Assembly: GCF_000013365.1 (NCBI RefSeq)
Contig: NC_007778.1
Span: 62,001 to 126,000, forward strand
DNA: 64,000 nt
Direction: 5' to 3'
Source: Rhodopseudomonas palustris HaA2
Lineage (GTDB): Bacteria; Pseudomonadota; Alphaproteobacteria; Rhizobiales; Xanthobacteraceae
A program made the translations under genes and the position numbers. Positions within the stretch are counted from its first letter, which is position 1, and the number at the start of each line of letters is the position of its first letter. Of this stretch, positions 9,019-18,002 are shown piece by piece. Under the pieces are notes generated by a model. It saw nothing but the letters and a program-made list of their open reading frames with translations, had not been told where the DNA came from and made no database searches.

Positions 9019-9785
9019 CACGAGTTGTTCTTGCGCTCGCGGAGTTCACCGAACACGTCCGCCGCGCTCTCGCCGGCGAAACCAATGGCCGCTGCGACCG
9101 ACGGCACGTCGGCGCGCAGGAACACATTGGCCTGTTTCTCCTCGCCGAGCGTCACCGGGATGGTCGGCCGGCCGGCGCCGCGCTGCTGCTCGACCTGTTT
9201 GGCGCGCGCCTGCAGGGCGGCGTTCTCGGGCTCGATCGTCAGCGCGAATTTGACGTTCGAGGCGGTGTATTCGTGGCCGCAATAAAGCTTGTAGTCGTCG
9301 GGCAGCGCCCGCAGCTTCAGCAGCGATTCCCACATCATCGGATAGGTGCCCTCGAACACCCGGCCGCAACCGATCGAGAACAGCGTATCGGCGGCGAACA
9401 GCGCGCGGTCGTCGGCGAACACGTAGGAGATGTGGTCGAGCGTATGGCCGGGGGTTTCCAGCACCCGCGCTTCGAGCCCGCCGACCTTGACGACATCGCC
9501 CTCCTCGACCCGCAGATCGGCGTCGGCGATCTTGGCGTTGGCGTCGTGCGGCGCAACGACGCGGCAGTGATACTTCGCCTTCAGTTCGGCGATGCCGCCG
9601 ACGTGATCGCCGTGATGATGTGTCACCAGGATATCCGTGAGCTTCCAGCCTTCCTTCTCGAGCGCCGCGATCAGCGGCGCGGCCTCGGGCGCGTCGATCG
9701 AGGCCGTGGCGCCGCTCGACGGGTCGTGGATCAGATAGCCGAAATTGTCGGTGAGGCACGGAACGATGCGGATGTCGGCAGCCAT
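9018..9785 (-). CDS. gloB: Hydroxyacylglutathione hydrolase (glyoxalase II)
   Basis: 255-residue metallo-beta-lactamase-fold enzyme that hydrolyses S-lactoylglutathione to D-lactate and glutathione in methylglyoxal detoxification. The binuclear metal site shows THHHGDH at 55-61, a later TPGHT, the FAADTLF aspartate and YCGHEYT. Length matches the family. The start at 9785 follows GGGAGAT. The stop overlaps the downstream cupin gene, and a methyltransferase gene diverges upstream. Confidence 0.95.
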   Translation of the reverse strand: MAADIRIVPCLTDNFGYLIHDPSSGATASIDAPEAAPLIAALEKEGWKLTDILVTHHHGDHVGGIAELKAKYHCRVVAPHDANAKIADADLRVEEGDVVKVGGLEARVLETPGHTLDHISYVFADDRALFAADTLFSIGCGRVFEGTYPMMWESLLKLRALPDDYKLYCGHEYTASNVKFALTIEPENAALQARAKQVEQQRGAGRPTIPVTLGEEKQANVFLRADVPSVAAAIGFAGESAADVFGELRERKNNS

Positions 9786-9961
9786 GAGATCTCCCGGGAA
9801 TTGACGGTGCGGATGCGCCCGACGCTGGTGGCGACCGCCGGAGCGACGCAATGCAAAGTCTACCACGGCCGGCGAGTTCGGCGAAATGCGGGAGAATGCG
9901 CGTGTCAACTCCGCAGCACGCCGCTTTGCCGGACCGTCGGCTGCCGTGATAAAAGCCGTGC

Positions 9962-10726
9962 ATGACGATGGACGTGGTCAATCTGCGCGAGTTCTACTCC
10001 AACCGGCTCGGCGTGGTCGCGCGGCGGCTGATCAATCGCGGTATCCAGACGCGCTGGCCGGATGCGCGGGGCCAGCGCGTCCTCGGGCTCGGCTATCCGA
10101 CGCCGTATCTCGGGCTGTTTCGTCACAATTGCGAACGCTGCATCGCTTTCATGCCGGCGGCCCAGGGTGTGCTGAAATGGCCGACCGCCCGCGCCACGCT
10201 GTCGACGCTGGTGGAGGAGCGCGCGCTGCCGCTGCCCGACGCCGCGGTCGACCGCATCCTGCTGGTGCATTCGCTGGAAATGTCCGACGATCCCGACGCG
10301 CTGTTGCGCGAGGTGTGGCGGGTGCTGGCGCCCTCGGGCCGGTTGCTGGCGGTGGTGCCGAACCGCCGCGGCGTCTGGGCGCGGATCGACAACACGCCGT
10401 TCGGCCACGGCCGGCCGTATTCACGCTCGCAGATCTCCGATCTGCTGCGGCGGACCTGGTTCACGCCGATCGGCTGGAGCGAGGCCCTGTTCGTGCCGCC
10501 GCTCGAACAGGCCTGGCTGCTGCGCTGGGCGCCGGCGTGGGAACGAATCGGCGCCGCCATCTCGCTGCCGCTGGCCGGCGTGCATGTGGTCGAAGCGACC
10601 AAGCAGGTGGTGCGGCCGATCCAGGCCAAGCGCGAACGCACCCGGCTGATTCCCTCGCTGGAGCCGTCGCTGGTGCCGTCACCGATGCAGGCGGACGATA
10701 CCGACGCTCCGCTGCTGCCGCGCTGA
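9962..10726 (+). CDS. Putative SAM-dependent methyltransferase
   Basis: 254-residue class I methyltransferase-like protein. The SAM loop is RVLGLGYPTPYLGLF (about 40-54), a less canonical G-x-G-x-P form. The LPLPDAAVDRILLVHSLEM segment and EVWRVLAPSGRLLAVVPNRRG match the Methyltransf_11 fold, motifs IV to VI. The C-terminus is a Pro/Ser-rich tail. It diverges from gloB, an arrangement I associate with related rhizobia. The substrate is unknown. Confidence 0.78.
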   Translation: MTMDVVNLREFYSNRLGVVARRLINRGIQTRWPDARGQRVLGLGYPTPYLGLFRHNCERCIAFMPAAQGVLKWPTARATLSTLVEERALPLPDAAVDRILLVHSLEMSDDPDALLREVWRVLAPSGRLLAVVPNRRGVWARIDNTPFGHGRPYSRSQISDLLRRTWFTPIGWSEALFVPPLEQAWLLRWAPAWERIGAAISLPLAGVHVVEATKQVVRPIQAKRERTRLIPSLEPSLVPSPMQADDTDAPLLPR

Positions 10727-10748
10727 ACGCACAAGGGCCGCGCCGAAC

Positions 10749-10778
10749 GCAAAAGGGCCGCGCCGAAGCGCGACCCTT
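10749..10778 (-). terminator. Rho-independent terminator of the DUF4167 gene
   Basis: On the minus strand AAGGGTCGCGC, a TTCG tetraloop and GCGCGGCCCTT make an 11-bp stem with one G-U pair, followed by TTTTGCG. It starts 27 bp after the DUF4167 stop codon. A second copy of AAGGGCCGCGCCGAA lies at 10733-10747, so the block may also terminate the convergent methyltransferase. Confidence 0.82.
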
Positions 10779-10805
10779 GCTGTCTCGAATCGATATCGGC
10801 CGGGC

Positions 10806-11540
10806 TTACTCGTTGCCGGGCGAAGCGTCCTCGGCCGGCACAGGCGCGGCCGCGGCATCACCGCGTGGCGCGTGCGGCCGACGCCGGCGACGCGGCGGGA
10901 AGCGCTCGCCGCCGCCGCCGGTCGCGCCCTCGAAGGCTGCGGGGCTGATCTGCGGCTGCGGACCGGTGATGAACGAGGGCAGACGATCGACCCCGGCATC
11001 GACGCTCGGCTGCGGCTGCTCGACCCGCGGCGTGAACTGCGGCTGCGGCCGATGCTCGCGCGGCTGCGGCTGTTCGCGCGGCTCACGCGGCTGAAACTGC
11101 GGCTGTTCGCGGGGTTCGCGCGGCTGGAAGGATTGCGGCTGCTGCTGCACCGGGACGAGGCCGGGCTCGGCGCCGAAATTCGAATAATCGCTCTCGCCGT
11201 CGTCGTCGTTCTCCGACATGTCGTTGTCGATGCGGGGCGCCTGCTGCGGCTGGTTCTGCCGGAACTGCTCCTGCGCCGCGGCGATCAGGCGGAAGTAATG
11301 CTCGGCGTGCTGATAATAATTTTCCGCAGCGACCGGATCGCCGGAGGAGCGCGCATCGCGCGCGAGCTGGACGTATTTCTCTGCGACGTGAGAGGCGGTG
11401 CCGCGGATCTTGATATCGGGCCCGTTCGACTCGAACACCCTGGTCATCGGGTTCTGGCCACGCCGATTGTTGTTGTTATTGTTGGTGTTGCTACCGCTGT
11501 TCCGGTTACGCAGCCGCTTGTTGTTCTGCCCGTTTCTCAT
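10806..11540 (-). CDS. DUF4167 protein with Asn-rich start and RE/PQ-rich repeats
   Basis: 244-residue protein restricted to alphaproteobacteria. The N-terminus is RNA-binding-like and Asn/Arg rich (RLRNRNSGSNTNNNNNNRRG), followed by the DUF4167 core with NPMTRVFESNGPDIKIRGTA and AAENYYQHAEHYFRL. From about residue 130 the protein is low complexity, with repeats of QPREPREQPQ and Pro/Gln, ending in an Arg-rich segment and an acidic tail. The gene lies downstream of prmC as in related genomes, but 526 bp away. Function is unknown; basic and Asn-rich composition suggests nucleic-acid contact, which is inference. Confidence 0.82.
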   Translation of the reverse strand: MRNGQNNKRLRNRNSGSNTNNNNNNRRGQNPMTRVFESNGPDIKIRGTASHVAEKYVQLARDARSSGDPVAAENYYQHAEHYFRLIAAAQEQFRQNQPQQAPRIDNDMSENDDDGESDYSNFGAEPGLVPVQQQPQSFQPREPREQPQFQPREPREQPQPREHRPQPQFTPRVEQPQPSVDAGVDRLPSFITGPQPQISPAAFEGATGGGGERFPPRRRRRPHAPRGDAAAAPVPAEDASPGNE

Positions 11541-12066
11541 GTCTTACCTTCTTACGAACCCGTGACATCCCGACGGCCGCAATATTCCGGCAGTCGCGTG
11601 TTCCAAATGGAGTGTATTGCGCGTGCCAGGCATGCACCGCCGCCCGCACGGCCGGCGCCGAACGCAATTCGATCACCCGAAGTGCTGACTCGCCTGATAT
11701 CGCTAGTGCCGCATGTCGCGTTCAACAAAGACGCGTTCCCCAATTCCGGAGTGCGCCGTGCCGCGCCGGCCGGACCATTCGATGAGCCGGCCAAAGCAGG
11801 CTCAGCTTCGCTTGCGTGAGTTCTTCAAGCGTAAATCAGGCTTTCGTTCGCTCCGCGGTCGCGAGCAGCGCGGCTGTCTCAGCCTTCGCGCTCAATCGAA
11901 CCCGCCGTTTGGGAACCCTTCTCGATCCGGGCTCTCGACAAGAACTCTGTTCTTTTCTGGTCTTGGACCGCAGACCCGCGGGACCAGCCGACTGGACCGA
12001 TATCCTGGCCGGAACGTAGTCGCTCTCGGTCGATATTCCAAGCGTTTTTTGCAATCTATTCCGACA
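11541..12066. other. 526-bp region without a convincing gene
   Basis: Between prmC and the DUF4167 gene. Several open frames cross it, but they are short, run antisense or extend as shadows of prmC, and lack recognisable content. The stretch near 11930-12060 is richer in T and may contain the DUF4167 promoter. I saw no RNA fold or repeat that I could support. Confidence 0.45.
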
Positions 12067-12936
12067 TTAACCCGTCAAATTGCGCCCCGTCACCGCCCGA
12101 AAAACGCCACCCAGATCGCGGCGTGGCGGCTCCGGGACGGCGAGCCCAGAGGCCCGCATCAGCGCGGCGACGTCGTCGCCCTGGCCTTGGCCGATCTCCA
12201 CCACCAACGCCCCGCCGCGCCCGAGCAGCCGCGCCGCTTCGGGGATGATCCGGCGATAGGCATCGAGGCCGTCCTCACCGCCGTCGAGCGCGCGGCGCGG
12301 ATCGTGCTCCCGGACCTCGACATCGAGCGCGGCGATCGCGCTTGCCGGGATGTATGGCGGGTTGGAGACGATCAGGTCGAACGAACCGCCGAGCGCAGCA
12401 GCGTAGTCGCAGGCGACGAAGCCGGCGCGATCGGCAAGGCCGAGCGCGGCGGCATTCGCCCGCGCGGCGCGCAAGGCGCCGAGACTGATGTCGGTCGCGA
12501 CGCCGAACGCGTCCGGGCACTCCGACAGCAGCGCCAGCAGGATCGCGCCGGAGCCGGTGCCGAGATCGAGAATCAGCGGGCGGGCGCGCGCCTCGGCGCG
12601 CAGATGGTCGAGCGCGGCCTCGACCACGGTCTCGGTGTCGGGCCGCGGCACCAGCGTGTCGTCGGACAGCCGCAGCGCCAGCCCCCAGAATTCGCGGACG
12701 CCGAGGATCCGCGCCACCGGCTCACCGGCCAACCGGCGCACCGCGAAGGCGTCGAGCCGCTCCGCCTCGTCCAGCGTGAGCACCCGCTCGGCCTGCACGA
12801 TCAGTCCGGTGAGATCGAGTCCGGTCGCCTCGCCGATCAGCAGCCGGGCGTCGAGCTCGGCCGATTCGATGCCGGCGTCCTTCAGGCGCCGGCCTAGCGC
12901 GCGGCGGGCTTCGGCGACAGAATTCTGTTGATCCAC
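12067..12936 (-). CDS. prmC: Release factor glutamine methyltransferase PrmC (HemK)
   Basis: About 289 residues. It methylates the glutamine of the GGQ motif in release factors RF1 and RF2. It has an N-terminal helical domain, the SAM-binding LDLGTGSGAI and the substrate-binding NPPY motif (SNPPYIPASAI), then ALDGGEDGLDAYRRI, all typical of PrmC. The start is uncertain: GTG 12936 is chosen, and TTG 12945 is also in frame and overlaps the stop of the inserted upstream gene (TTGA). Neither has a strong Shine-Dalgarno, so translation may depend on coupling. Its normal upstream neighbour, prfA, is 1.3 kb away because of a low-GC two-gene insertion. Confidence 0.93.
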   Translation of the reverse strand: MDQQNSVAEARRALGRRLKDAGIESAELDARLLIGEATGLDLTGLIVQAERVLTLDEAERLDAFAVRRLAGEPVARILGVREFWGLALRLSDDTLVPRPDTETVVEAALDHLRAEARARPLILDLGTGSGAILLALLSECPDAFGVATDISLGALRAARANAAALGLADRAGFVACDYAAALGGSFDLIVSNPPYIPASAIAALDVEVREHDPRRALDGGEDGLDAYRRIIPEAARLLGRGGALVVEIGQGQGDDVAALMRASGLAVPEPPRRDLGGVFRAVTGRNLTG

Positions 12937-12941
12937 CAGTC

Positions 12942-13721
12942 TCAACTTCGACGCCGTGCCAAGGTATCAATATGCATGAGCCTTGCCGAACTTCTAAGTG
13001 GCGCAGATAAATTATTCGAGCCATTCACCTGATAGTTAAGCTGGCTGGATTTTTCAAAGCTCTTTTCAGAGGGTGGCACGACCTTCCAAGTCATGCGATT
13101 TCGTTCGCCGAGTCCATCTTCAAAGGTAATGACGCGACAACGCTTGTCGGCGGGGTCCTCCACCATAGAAAAGTGGTTAGCTTCAAAATCCTCAACTCGA
13201 ATACAGCAAAATTCGCCCCAATAAGGCCTCCCAACTATGTGCCCGCATGTACCGTACTCGCTTCCGCAAACAGTACAGATCTGCTTCCTTACAATCAGGC
13301 CCGCACTAAAGAAAACTTGAGGCGGGAAAATCGTTCTCTCCAAATCTTCAAGTTGCTTGCCTCTCTCTCTTACATGAGTGAACCCTTTATGCGCTCGGGC
13401 TGCATCTGATGCAGCCATCTGCGCTTCGATCAAATAGTCCCAAGCCTTATCGGGCTCTTCCTGTTTGAGCAGAATCCACATCTTCAACTCGGAGATAAGC
13501 ATGCGCAAAACACATTCAAAACCGAGGGCGAGGTTCGCCAGAACTTCGTTCTGAGAGTCGATCGAATCTGCCTTTAAGGAGCTGCATTTCTCCAAAGCAC
13601 CCGAGAGTGCAGAGCAAGCCTCTTCCTGTAGGGAGCTATCCCTAGTGAGGATGCAGAATATTTCGTTTTCTCGGACGATCTGATTAAGTTCGTCAATTCG
13701 GCCCGTTGCGTTGTCGACCAT
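12942..13721 (-). CDS. Unknown protein with CxxC...CxH...C zinc-binding motif (islet gene B)
   Basis: 259 residues, family not recognised. Residues 1-130 look alpha-helical. The C-terminal part carries C149-x2-C152-x6-C159-x-H161-x10-C172 in the context KQICTVCGSEYGTCGHIVGR then PYWGEFCC, a probable zinc knuckle. It is followed by FSMVEDPADKRCRVITF. I chose ATG 13721, preceded by AAGGTGG, rather than the longer frame to 13823, because that frame would overlap the upstream gene far more. It overlaps islet gene A by 29 bp and ends 5 nt before the prmC GTG. Base composition (about 45-52% GC in sampled stretches) is far below the neighbours, so recent transfer is likely. Function unknown. Confidence 0.8.
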   Translation of the reverse strand: MVDNATGRIDELNQIVRENEIFCILTRDSSLQEEACSALSGALEKCSSLKADSIDSQNEVLANLALGFECVLRMLISELKMWILLKQEEPDKAWDYLIEAQMAASDAARAHKGFTHVRERGKQLEDLERTIFPPQVFFSAGLIVRKQICTVCGSEYGTCGHIVGRPYWGEFCCIRVEDFEANHFSMVEDPADKRCRVITFEDGLGERNRMTWKVVPPSEKSFEKSSQLNYQVNGSNNLSAPLRSSARLMHIDTLARRRS

Positions 13722-14202
13722 CTGCCACCTTCTTGATAAGGGGGGCGAGAGCTTCCAGTCCCTCCAAATCCCCTTCGTAGTCAATCTTCTTGCACGCGTA
13801 ATCGGCAGAATCTTCGATAACAATGCTTAGTTTGACGCTCTTTTTTCCTGAAATTCCTTTGAACAAATCGGAAATGAAGTTGGTCAAAACGCCGAGCGCC
13901 AAGGATACCGCGGAGGGATTCTCTGAGAGAAGGCCGGCGGAAACAAATATGGTCGGGGCCAGCCACTCATAGCTGTTGTTTTGAATGTAGCGGGCTCCCT
14001 CAAAAAACTCCTCCGAAAGCGGCAAGCCTTCATTTCGGAAGAGAGCTCTTACGGTCGCTCCTTCAGAAGGGATGAGAAAATCCGACCTACTTTGCGCGAT
14101 TGTGAAATTGGAAGGCAGGACTGCAAATCCCTCTGGAGCCGCAATTCCAAATTTCTTCACATGGTATCGGACGCAAATAAAATCAGAAATTTCGGTTGCC
14201 AT
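13693..14202 (-). CDS. Unknown 169-residue protein (islet gene A)
   Basis: 169 residues, family not recognised. Residues 80-115 are hydrophobic or amphipathic (LAPTIFVSAGLLS, then VSLALGVLTNFISDLF). The C-terminal third, VKLSIVIEDSADYACKKIDY followed by EGDLEGLEALAPLIKKV, reads like a small alpha/beta domain. Low GC (about 47% in a sampled 60-bp block) matches gene B. It starts 70 bp after the prfA stop and its end overlaps gene B by 29 bp, so the two are one translational unit. No signal peptide is seen. The overlap and foreign composition would suit an effector-partner or defence pair, but nothing in the sequence proves it. Confidence 0.78.
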   Translation of the reverse strand: MATEISDFICVRYHVKKFGIAAPEGFAVLPSNFTIAQSRSDFLIPSEGATVRALFRNEGLPLSEEFFEGARYIQNNSYEWLAPTIFVSAGLLSENPSAVSLALGVLTNFISDLFKGISGKKSVKLSIVIEDSADYACKKIDYEGDLEGLEALAPLIKKVADGRQRNGPN

Positions 14203-14272
14203 GGTTGAGTCGCCCTAGAAAAGGATAATGAGGCACAACATTAGTTCGATTGTAAATTCGCTTTTGTGCGGC

Positions 14273-15358
14273 TCAGGCCGCATGGCCCTGCGCCGCGAGC
14301 TGGGCCACCTGGTGTTCGGTGGTCAGCGCGTCGATCAGCTCGCCGAGCGCTTCGCCGGCGATCACCTGCGGCAGCTTGTACAGCGTCAGATTGATGCGGT
14401 GATCGGTGACGCGGCCCTGCGGGAAGTTGTAGGTGCGGATCCGCTCCGAGCGGTCGCCGGAGCCGACCTTCTGCTTGCGCTCGGCCGAGCGCGCCGAATC
14501 GATCCGCTGCTGCTCGGCGTCGTAGATTCGCGAACGCAGGATGTTCATCGCCGAGGCGCGGTTTTTGTGCTGCGAGCGGCTGTCCTGCATCATCACCACG
14601 ATGCCGGTCGGCAGATGAGTGATGCGGATCGCCGATTCGGTCTTGTTGACGTGCTGGCCGCCGGCGCCCTGTGCCCGCATCGTGTCGATCTTGAGATCAT
14701 CCGGCTTGATGTCGACGTCGACCTCCTCGACCTCGGGCAGCACCGCCACGGTCGCCGCCGAGGTGTGGATGCGCCCCTGCGTCTCGGTGTCGGGCACGCG
14801 CTGCACCCGATGCACGCCGGATTCGAATTTCAGCTTGGCGAAGGCGCCACGCCCCTTCACCTCGGCGATGATCTCCTTGAAGCCGCCGACGGTGCCCTCG
14901 CTGGCCGAGATCACCTCGACGCTCCAGCCCTGCAAGGCCGCGAATTTCTCGTACATCCGGAACAGGTCGCCGGCGAACAGCGAGGCCTCGTCGCCGCCGG
15001 TGCCGGCGCGGATTTCGAGCATCACGTTGCGCTCGTCCATCGCGTCCTTCGGCAGCAGCGCGACCCGGATCTGCTGGATCAGGTCCTCGCGATGGGCATC
15101 GAGCGCGTCGCGCTCGGCCTCCGCCATCGCCCGCATCTCCGGATCGGTCGCGGGATCTTCGAGCAGATCGTCGATGTCGCCGAGTTCGTCGCGGACTTCG
15201 CGATAGGCCTTCACCGCCTCGACCAGCGGATTCAACTCGGACAATTCGCGAGTGATGCGGACGTAATCATTGGCCGCGACCTCGCCGAGCAATTGCGCTT
15301 CGAGCGAGGCATGATGCGCGAGCAGAACGTCGAGCTTGGCTTCGGGCAGGTTGGACAT
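14273..15358 (-). CDS. prfA: Peptide chain release factor 1
   Basis: 361-residue RF1, which reads UAA and UAG stop codons and triggers peptide release. The GGQ loop is in [20 protein letters not shown], the codon-reading P-x-T motif is [15 protein letters not shown], and [20 protein letters not shown] is the family signature. Start ATG 15358 gives the standard length. It lies 73 bp downstream of ptsP and is normally followed directly by prmC, which methylates its GGQ glutamine. Here an unrelated two-gene islet separates them. Confidence 0.97.
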   Translation of the reverse strand: MSNLPEAKLDVLLAHHASLEAQLLGEVAANDYVRITRELSELNPLVEAVKAYREVRDELGDIDDLLEDPATDPEMRAMAEAERDALDAHREDLIQQIRVALLPKDAMDERNVMLEIRAGTGGDEASLFAGDLFRMYEKFAALQGWSVEVISASEGTVGGFKEIIAEVKGRGAFAKLKFESGVHRVQRVPDTETQGRIHTSAATVAVLPEVEEVDVDIKPDDLKIDTMRAQGAGGQHVNKTESAIRITHLPTGIVVMMQDSRSQHKNRASAMNILRSRIYDAEQQRIDSARSAERKQKVGSGDRSERIRTYNFPQGRVTDHRINLTLYKLPQVIAGEALGELIDALTTEHQVAQLAAQGHAA

Positions 15359-15431
15359 CGATCGGTCTCGGACAACGAAATGCGAGAATGGCAAGGATGG
15401 TGGCGACGCGGCGGCGCGGACAACAGCGTCG

Positions 15432-17699
15432 CTACAAGGACAGCCCGTGAGCCTCGGCGAATTCCGCGAGCTTGTGCCGGATCGAGACGCTGCCGGCGGG
15501 CGCATCGAGCAACGGCGAGATCGCCGCCTCGGCCTTGGCAGCGTCGAGTTCGAGGATCATCGCCTTGACCGGGCCGTGCGACACCGCCGACACCGACAGC
15601 GCCCGATAGCCGATCGCGATCAGCGCCAGCGCCCCCAGCGGCTGCGACGCCATCTCGCCGCACAGCGACACCGAGCGCTTGGCGGCCTTGGCCTTGCGCA
15701 CGATGTCGCGCAGCGCCCGCAGGATGGGGGCCGACAGTGTGTCGAAGCGGTCCGACACCTTGGCGTTGCCGCGGTCGACCGCATACAAAAACTGGAACAG
15801 ATCGTTGGAGCCGACCGAAATGAAGTCGACCTTCTTGAACAGTTCGTCGAGCTGATACAGCAGCGCCGGCACTTCGACCATGGTGCCGACGTCGACCCGC
15901 TCCGGCAGCGTGTGGCCGTGCTGGCGCAGATAGGTCAGTTCGCGCTCGACGATCGCCTTGGCGGCGTCGAATTCGGCGACTTCCGAGATCATCGGAAACA
16001 TGATGCGCAGATTGCGCCCGCCGCCGGCGCGCAACAGCGCCCGGATCTGGCTGCGCAGCAGGCCCGGCCGGTCCAGCCCGAGCCGGATCGCCCGCCAGCC
16101 GAGCGCAGGATTCTCCTCGACCACGGTTTCCATATAGGGCAGCGCCTTGTCGCCGCCGATATCGAGCGTGCGGAAGGTCACCGGCTTGGATCCCGCGGCA
16201 TCGAGCACGGCGCGGTACAGCGCGAGCTGATCGCTGGAGCGCGGCAGGCTCTGGCCGATCATGAACTGCAGCTCGGTGCGGAACAGGCCGACGCCGGACG
16301 AGCCGGTGTCGTCGATATGCGGCAGGTCGATCGCCAGACCGGCATTGATCATCAGGTCGATCGGCTGGCCGTCGGTGGTGACGCAGGCGAGATCGCGCAG
16401 CGCGGAATACTGCGCCTGGCGCCGCGCGCGAAAGCGCACCCGCTCGGCATAGGCGGCCTCGACCTCCGCGGAGGGGCGGACATAGATCGAGCCGGAGGTG
16501 GCATCGACGATGATCGCGTCGCCCGGATCGGCGATGCCCGGCGCGTTCGGCACTTCGCCGATCGCCGCAATGCCGAGCGCGCGCGCCACGATCGAGACGT
16601 GCGAATTCGCGGTGCCCTCTTCGAGCACCAGGCCGCGCAGCCTCTTGCGGTCGTAGTCGAGCAGCGCCGCCGGGCCCATCGAGCGCGCGATCAGGATGGC
16701 GTTGTCGGGCAATTGCTCGCGGGACGGTGCGTGATTCTGGCCGACCAGCTGGCGCATCAGCCGGTGGCCGAGGTCCTCGAGATCGTGCAGCCGGTCGCGC
16801 AAATACGGATCGGTCGAGCGCAGCATCCGGGCCCGTGTGTCGGACTGCACGCGCTCGACGGCGGCTTCCGCGGTGAGGCCGGTGGCCACCGCCTCGTGCA
16901 GCTTGTGCGACCAGCCGTGGTCGTTGGCGAACATCCGGTAGGCTTCGAGCACGTCGCGATGCTCGCCGCCGTCGGCGACGTCGCCGCGCTCCAGCAGACG
17001 GTCGAGATCGGCGCGCAGATTGGCCAAAGCGGTGTCGAGCCGCCTGATTTCCTTCGGCAGATCCTCGGCGATGTAGTTGGTGATGACGACGCGCGGCTCG
17101 TGCAGCACGACATGGCCGAGCGCGATGCCGTCGGACAGGATCGCGCCGGTCTTGTGGATCGAGTGCCGTGCCGCGGGCTCGGCGCCGGGCTGCGCCAGCG
17201 CCGACAATTCGCCCGAGGCGATCATTTCGGCGAGCACCATCGCGGTGGTCTGCAGCGCCTCGACCTCTTCCTCGACATAGGTGCGCTTGGCGCGGTTCTG
17301 CAACACCAGCACGCCGAGCGTGTTGCCGGCGCGCAGAATCGGCACGCCGAGGAAGGAGTGATAGATTTCTTCGCCGGTCTCCGGGCGGAACGAGAACGCC
17401 GGATGGCTCTGCGCGTCGGAGAGATTCAGCGGCGTCGCCTCGGAGGCGACGAGGCCGACCAGGCCTTCATGCGCGGTCAGCACGGTCTGGTGCACCGCCT
17501 CGCGGTTGAGGCCTTCGGTGGCGTAGAGTTCGAGCGTATTGTCGACCCGCAGGACGTAGGTCGAGCACACCTCCGCCACCATATTGGCGGCGATCAGCAC
17601 CACGATCTTGTCCAGGCGTTCCTGCGCGGAGACTTGCTCCGCCATGGTTTCACGGAGCCGTCTCAGCAAGACGCGGGGGCCGCCCGACGTGCTCCGCAT
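15432..17699 (-). CDS. ptsP: PTS phosphoenolpyruvate phosphotransferase EI-Ntr
   Basis: 755-residue enzyme I of the nitrogen PTS. It takes phosphate from PEP and passes it to NPr and EIIA-Ntr, linking carbon and nitrogen status. An N-terminal GAF domain (about 20-165) precedes the EI part. The phosphorylated His is H367 in [17 protein letters not shown]. The PEP-binding barrel shows [26 protein letters not shown] and the active-site Cys in [14 protein letters not shown] 17699 follows AGAGGAGATG and fits the family length. It lies between lysC and prfA, as in related rhizobia. Confidence 0.95.
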   Translation of the reverse strand: MRSTSGGPRVLLRRLRETMAEQVSAQERLDKIVVLIAANMVAEVCSTYVLRVDNTLELYATEGLNREAVHQTVLTAHEGLVGLVASEATPLNLSDAQSHPAFSFRPETGEEIYHSFLGVPILRAGNTLGVLVLQNRAKRTYVEEEVEALQTTAMVLAEMIASGELSALAQPGAEPAARHSIHKTGAILSDGIALGHVVLHEPRVVITNYIAEDLPKEIRRLDTALANLRADLDRLLERGDVADGGEHRDVLEAYRMFANDHGWSHKLHEAVATGLTAEAAVERVQSDTRARMLRSTDPYLRDRLHDLEDLGHRLMRQLVGQNHAPSREQLPDNAILIARSMGPAALLDYDRKRLRGLVLEEGTANSHVSIVARALGIAAIGEVPNAPGIADPGDAIIVDATSGSIYVRPSAEVEAAYAERVRFRARRQAQYSALRDLACVTTDGQPIDLMINAGLAIDLPHIDDTGSSGVGLFRTELQFMIGQSLPRSSDQLALYRAVLDAAGSKPVTFRTLDIGGDKALPYMETVVEENPALGWRAIRLGLDRPGLLRSQIRALLRAGGGRNLRIMFPMISEVAEFDAAKAIVERELTYLRQHGHTLPERVDVGTMVEVPALLYQLDELFKKVDFISVGSNDLFQFLYAVDRGNAKVSDRFDTLSAPILRALRDIVRKAKAAKRSVSLCGEMASQPLGALALIAIGYRALSVSAVSHGPVKAMILELDAAKAEAAISPLLDAPAGSVSIRHKLAEFAEAHGLSL

Positions 17700-18002
17700 G
17701 TGAAGACATCTCCTCTGAAAATCGTCATAGCCGCCGGCCTGCGGTGCCGGCGACAAACCTCTCGACGCGATCGCGCCGGACGACAATCCGCCCGGCCTCC
17801 GACGCAGGCCCGCGAGCAGGCCAGGTCATGGCCCGATCCGGCCTTCGCGACGCAACAGAAAACCGGCCTCTCAGCCGACCCGCCTGCGCCGCGCGCCCTT
17901 CAGGCCGTATAGCGAATTGACGCTTGATTTGCCAAGCAAAACGCCTGCCACGGACGACGGCAAAAAGCGCCGCGCCCGGCCTGAAATCGCACCGAATTTA
18001 TT
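17700..18002. other. 303-bp intergenic region upstream of ptsP
   Basis: Contains the ptsP Shine-Dalgarno at its left end and presumably the ptsP promoter. A G+C-rich stretch with self-complementary GCCGGCCTGCGGTGCCGGC lies near 17730-17750. I found no gene, no recognisable -35/-10 pair and no obvious terminator for lysC beyond a short T-rich tract on the minus strand near 17970. Confidence 0.45.

Noticed and set aside
11713-12897. 394-codon plus-strand frame spanning the gap and prmC
   Set aside because: Most of it is antisense to prmC, and the part in the gap shows no recognisable domain or start signal.
12942-14202. Prophage or integrative element
   Set aside because: Only two genes are present, with no integrase, transposase, attachment-site duplication or tRNA target at the borders that I could see.
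14273-15358. Unusual P-D-T stop-codon-reading motif in RF1
   Set aside because: The classical form is PAT or PVT, but acidic middle residues probably occur in alphaproteobacterial RF1, so I do not claim novelty.
15336-17912. 858-codon open frame on the plus strand antisense to ptsP and prfA
   Set aside because: It lies opposite two clear housekeeping genes, is Arg/Ala/Gln-rich without any motif, and is explained by the high-GC codon pattern of the real genes.
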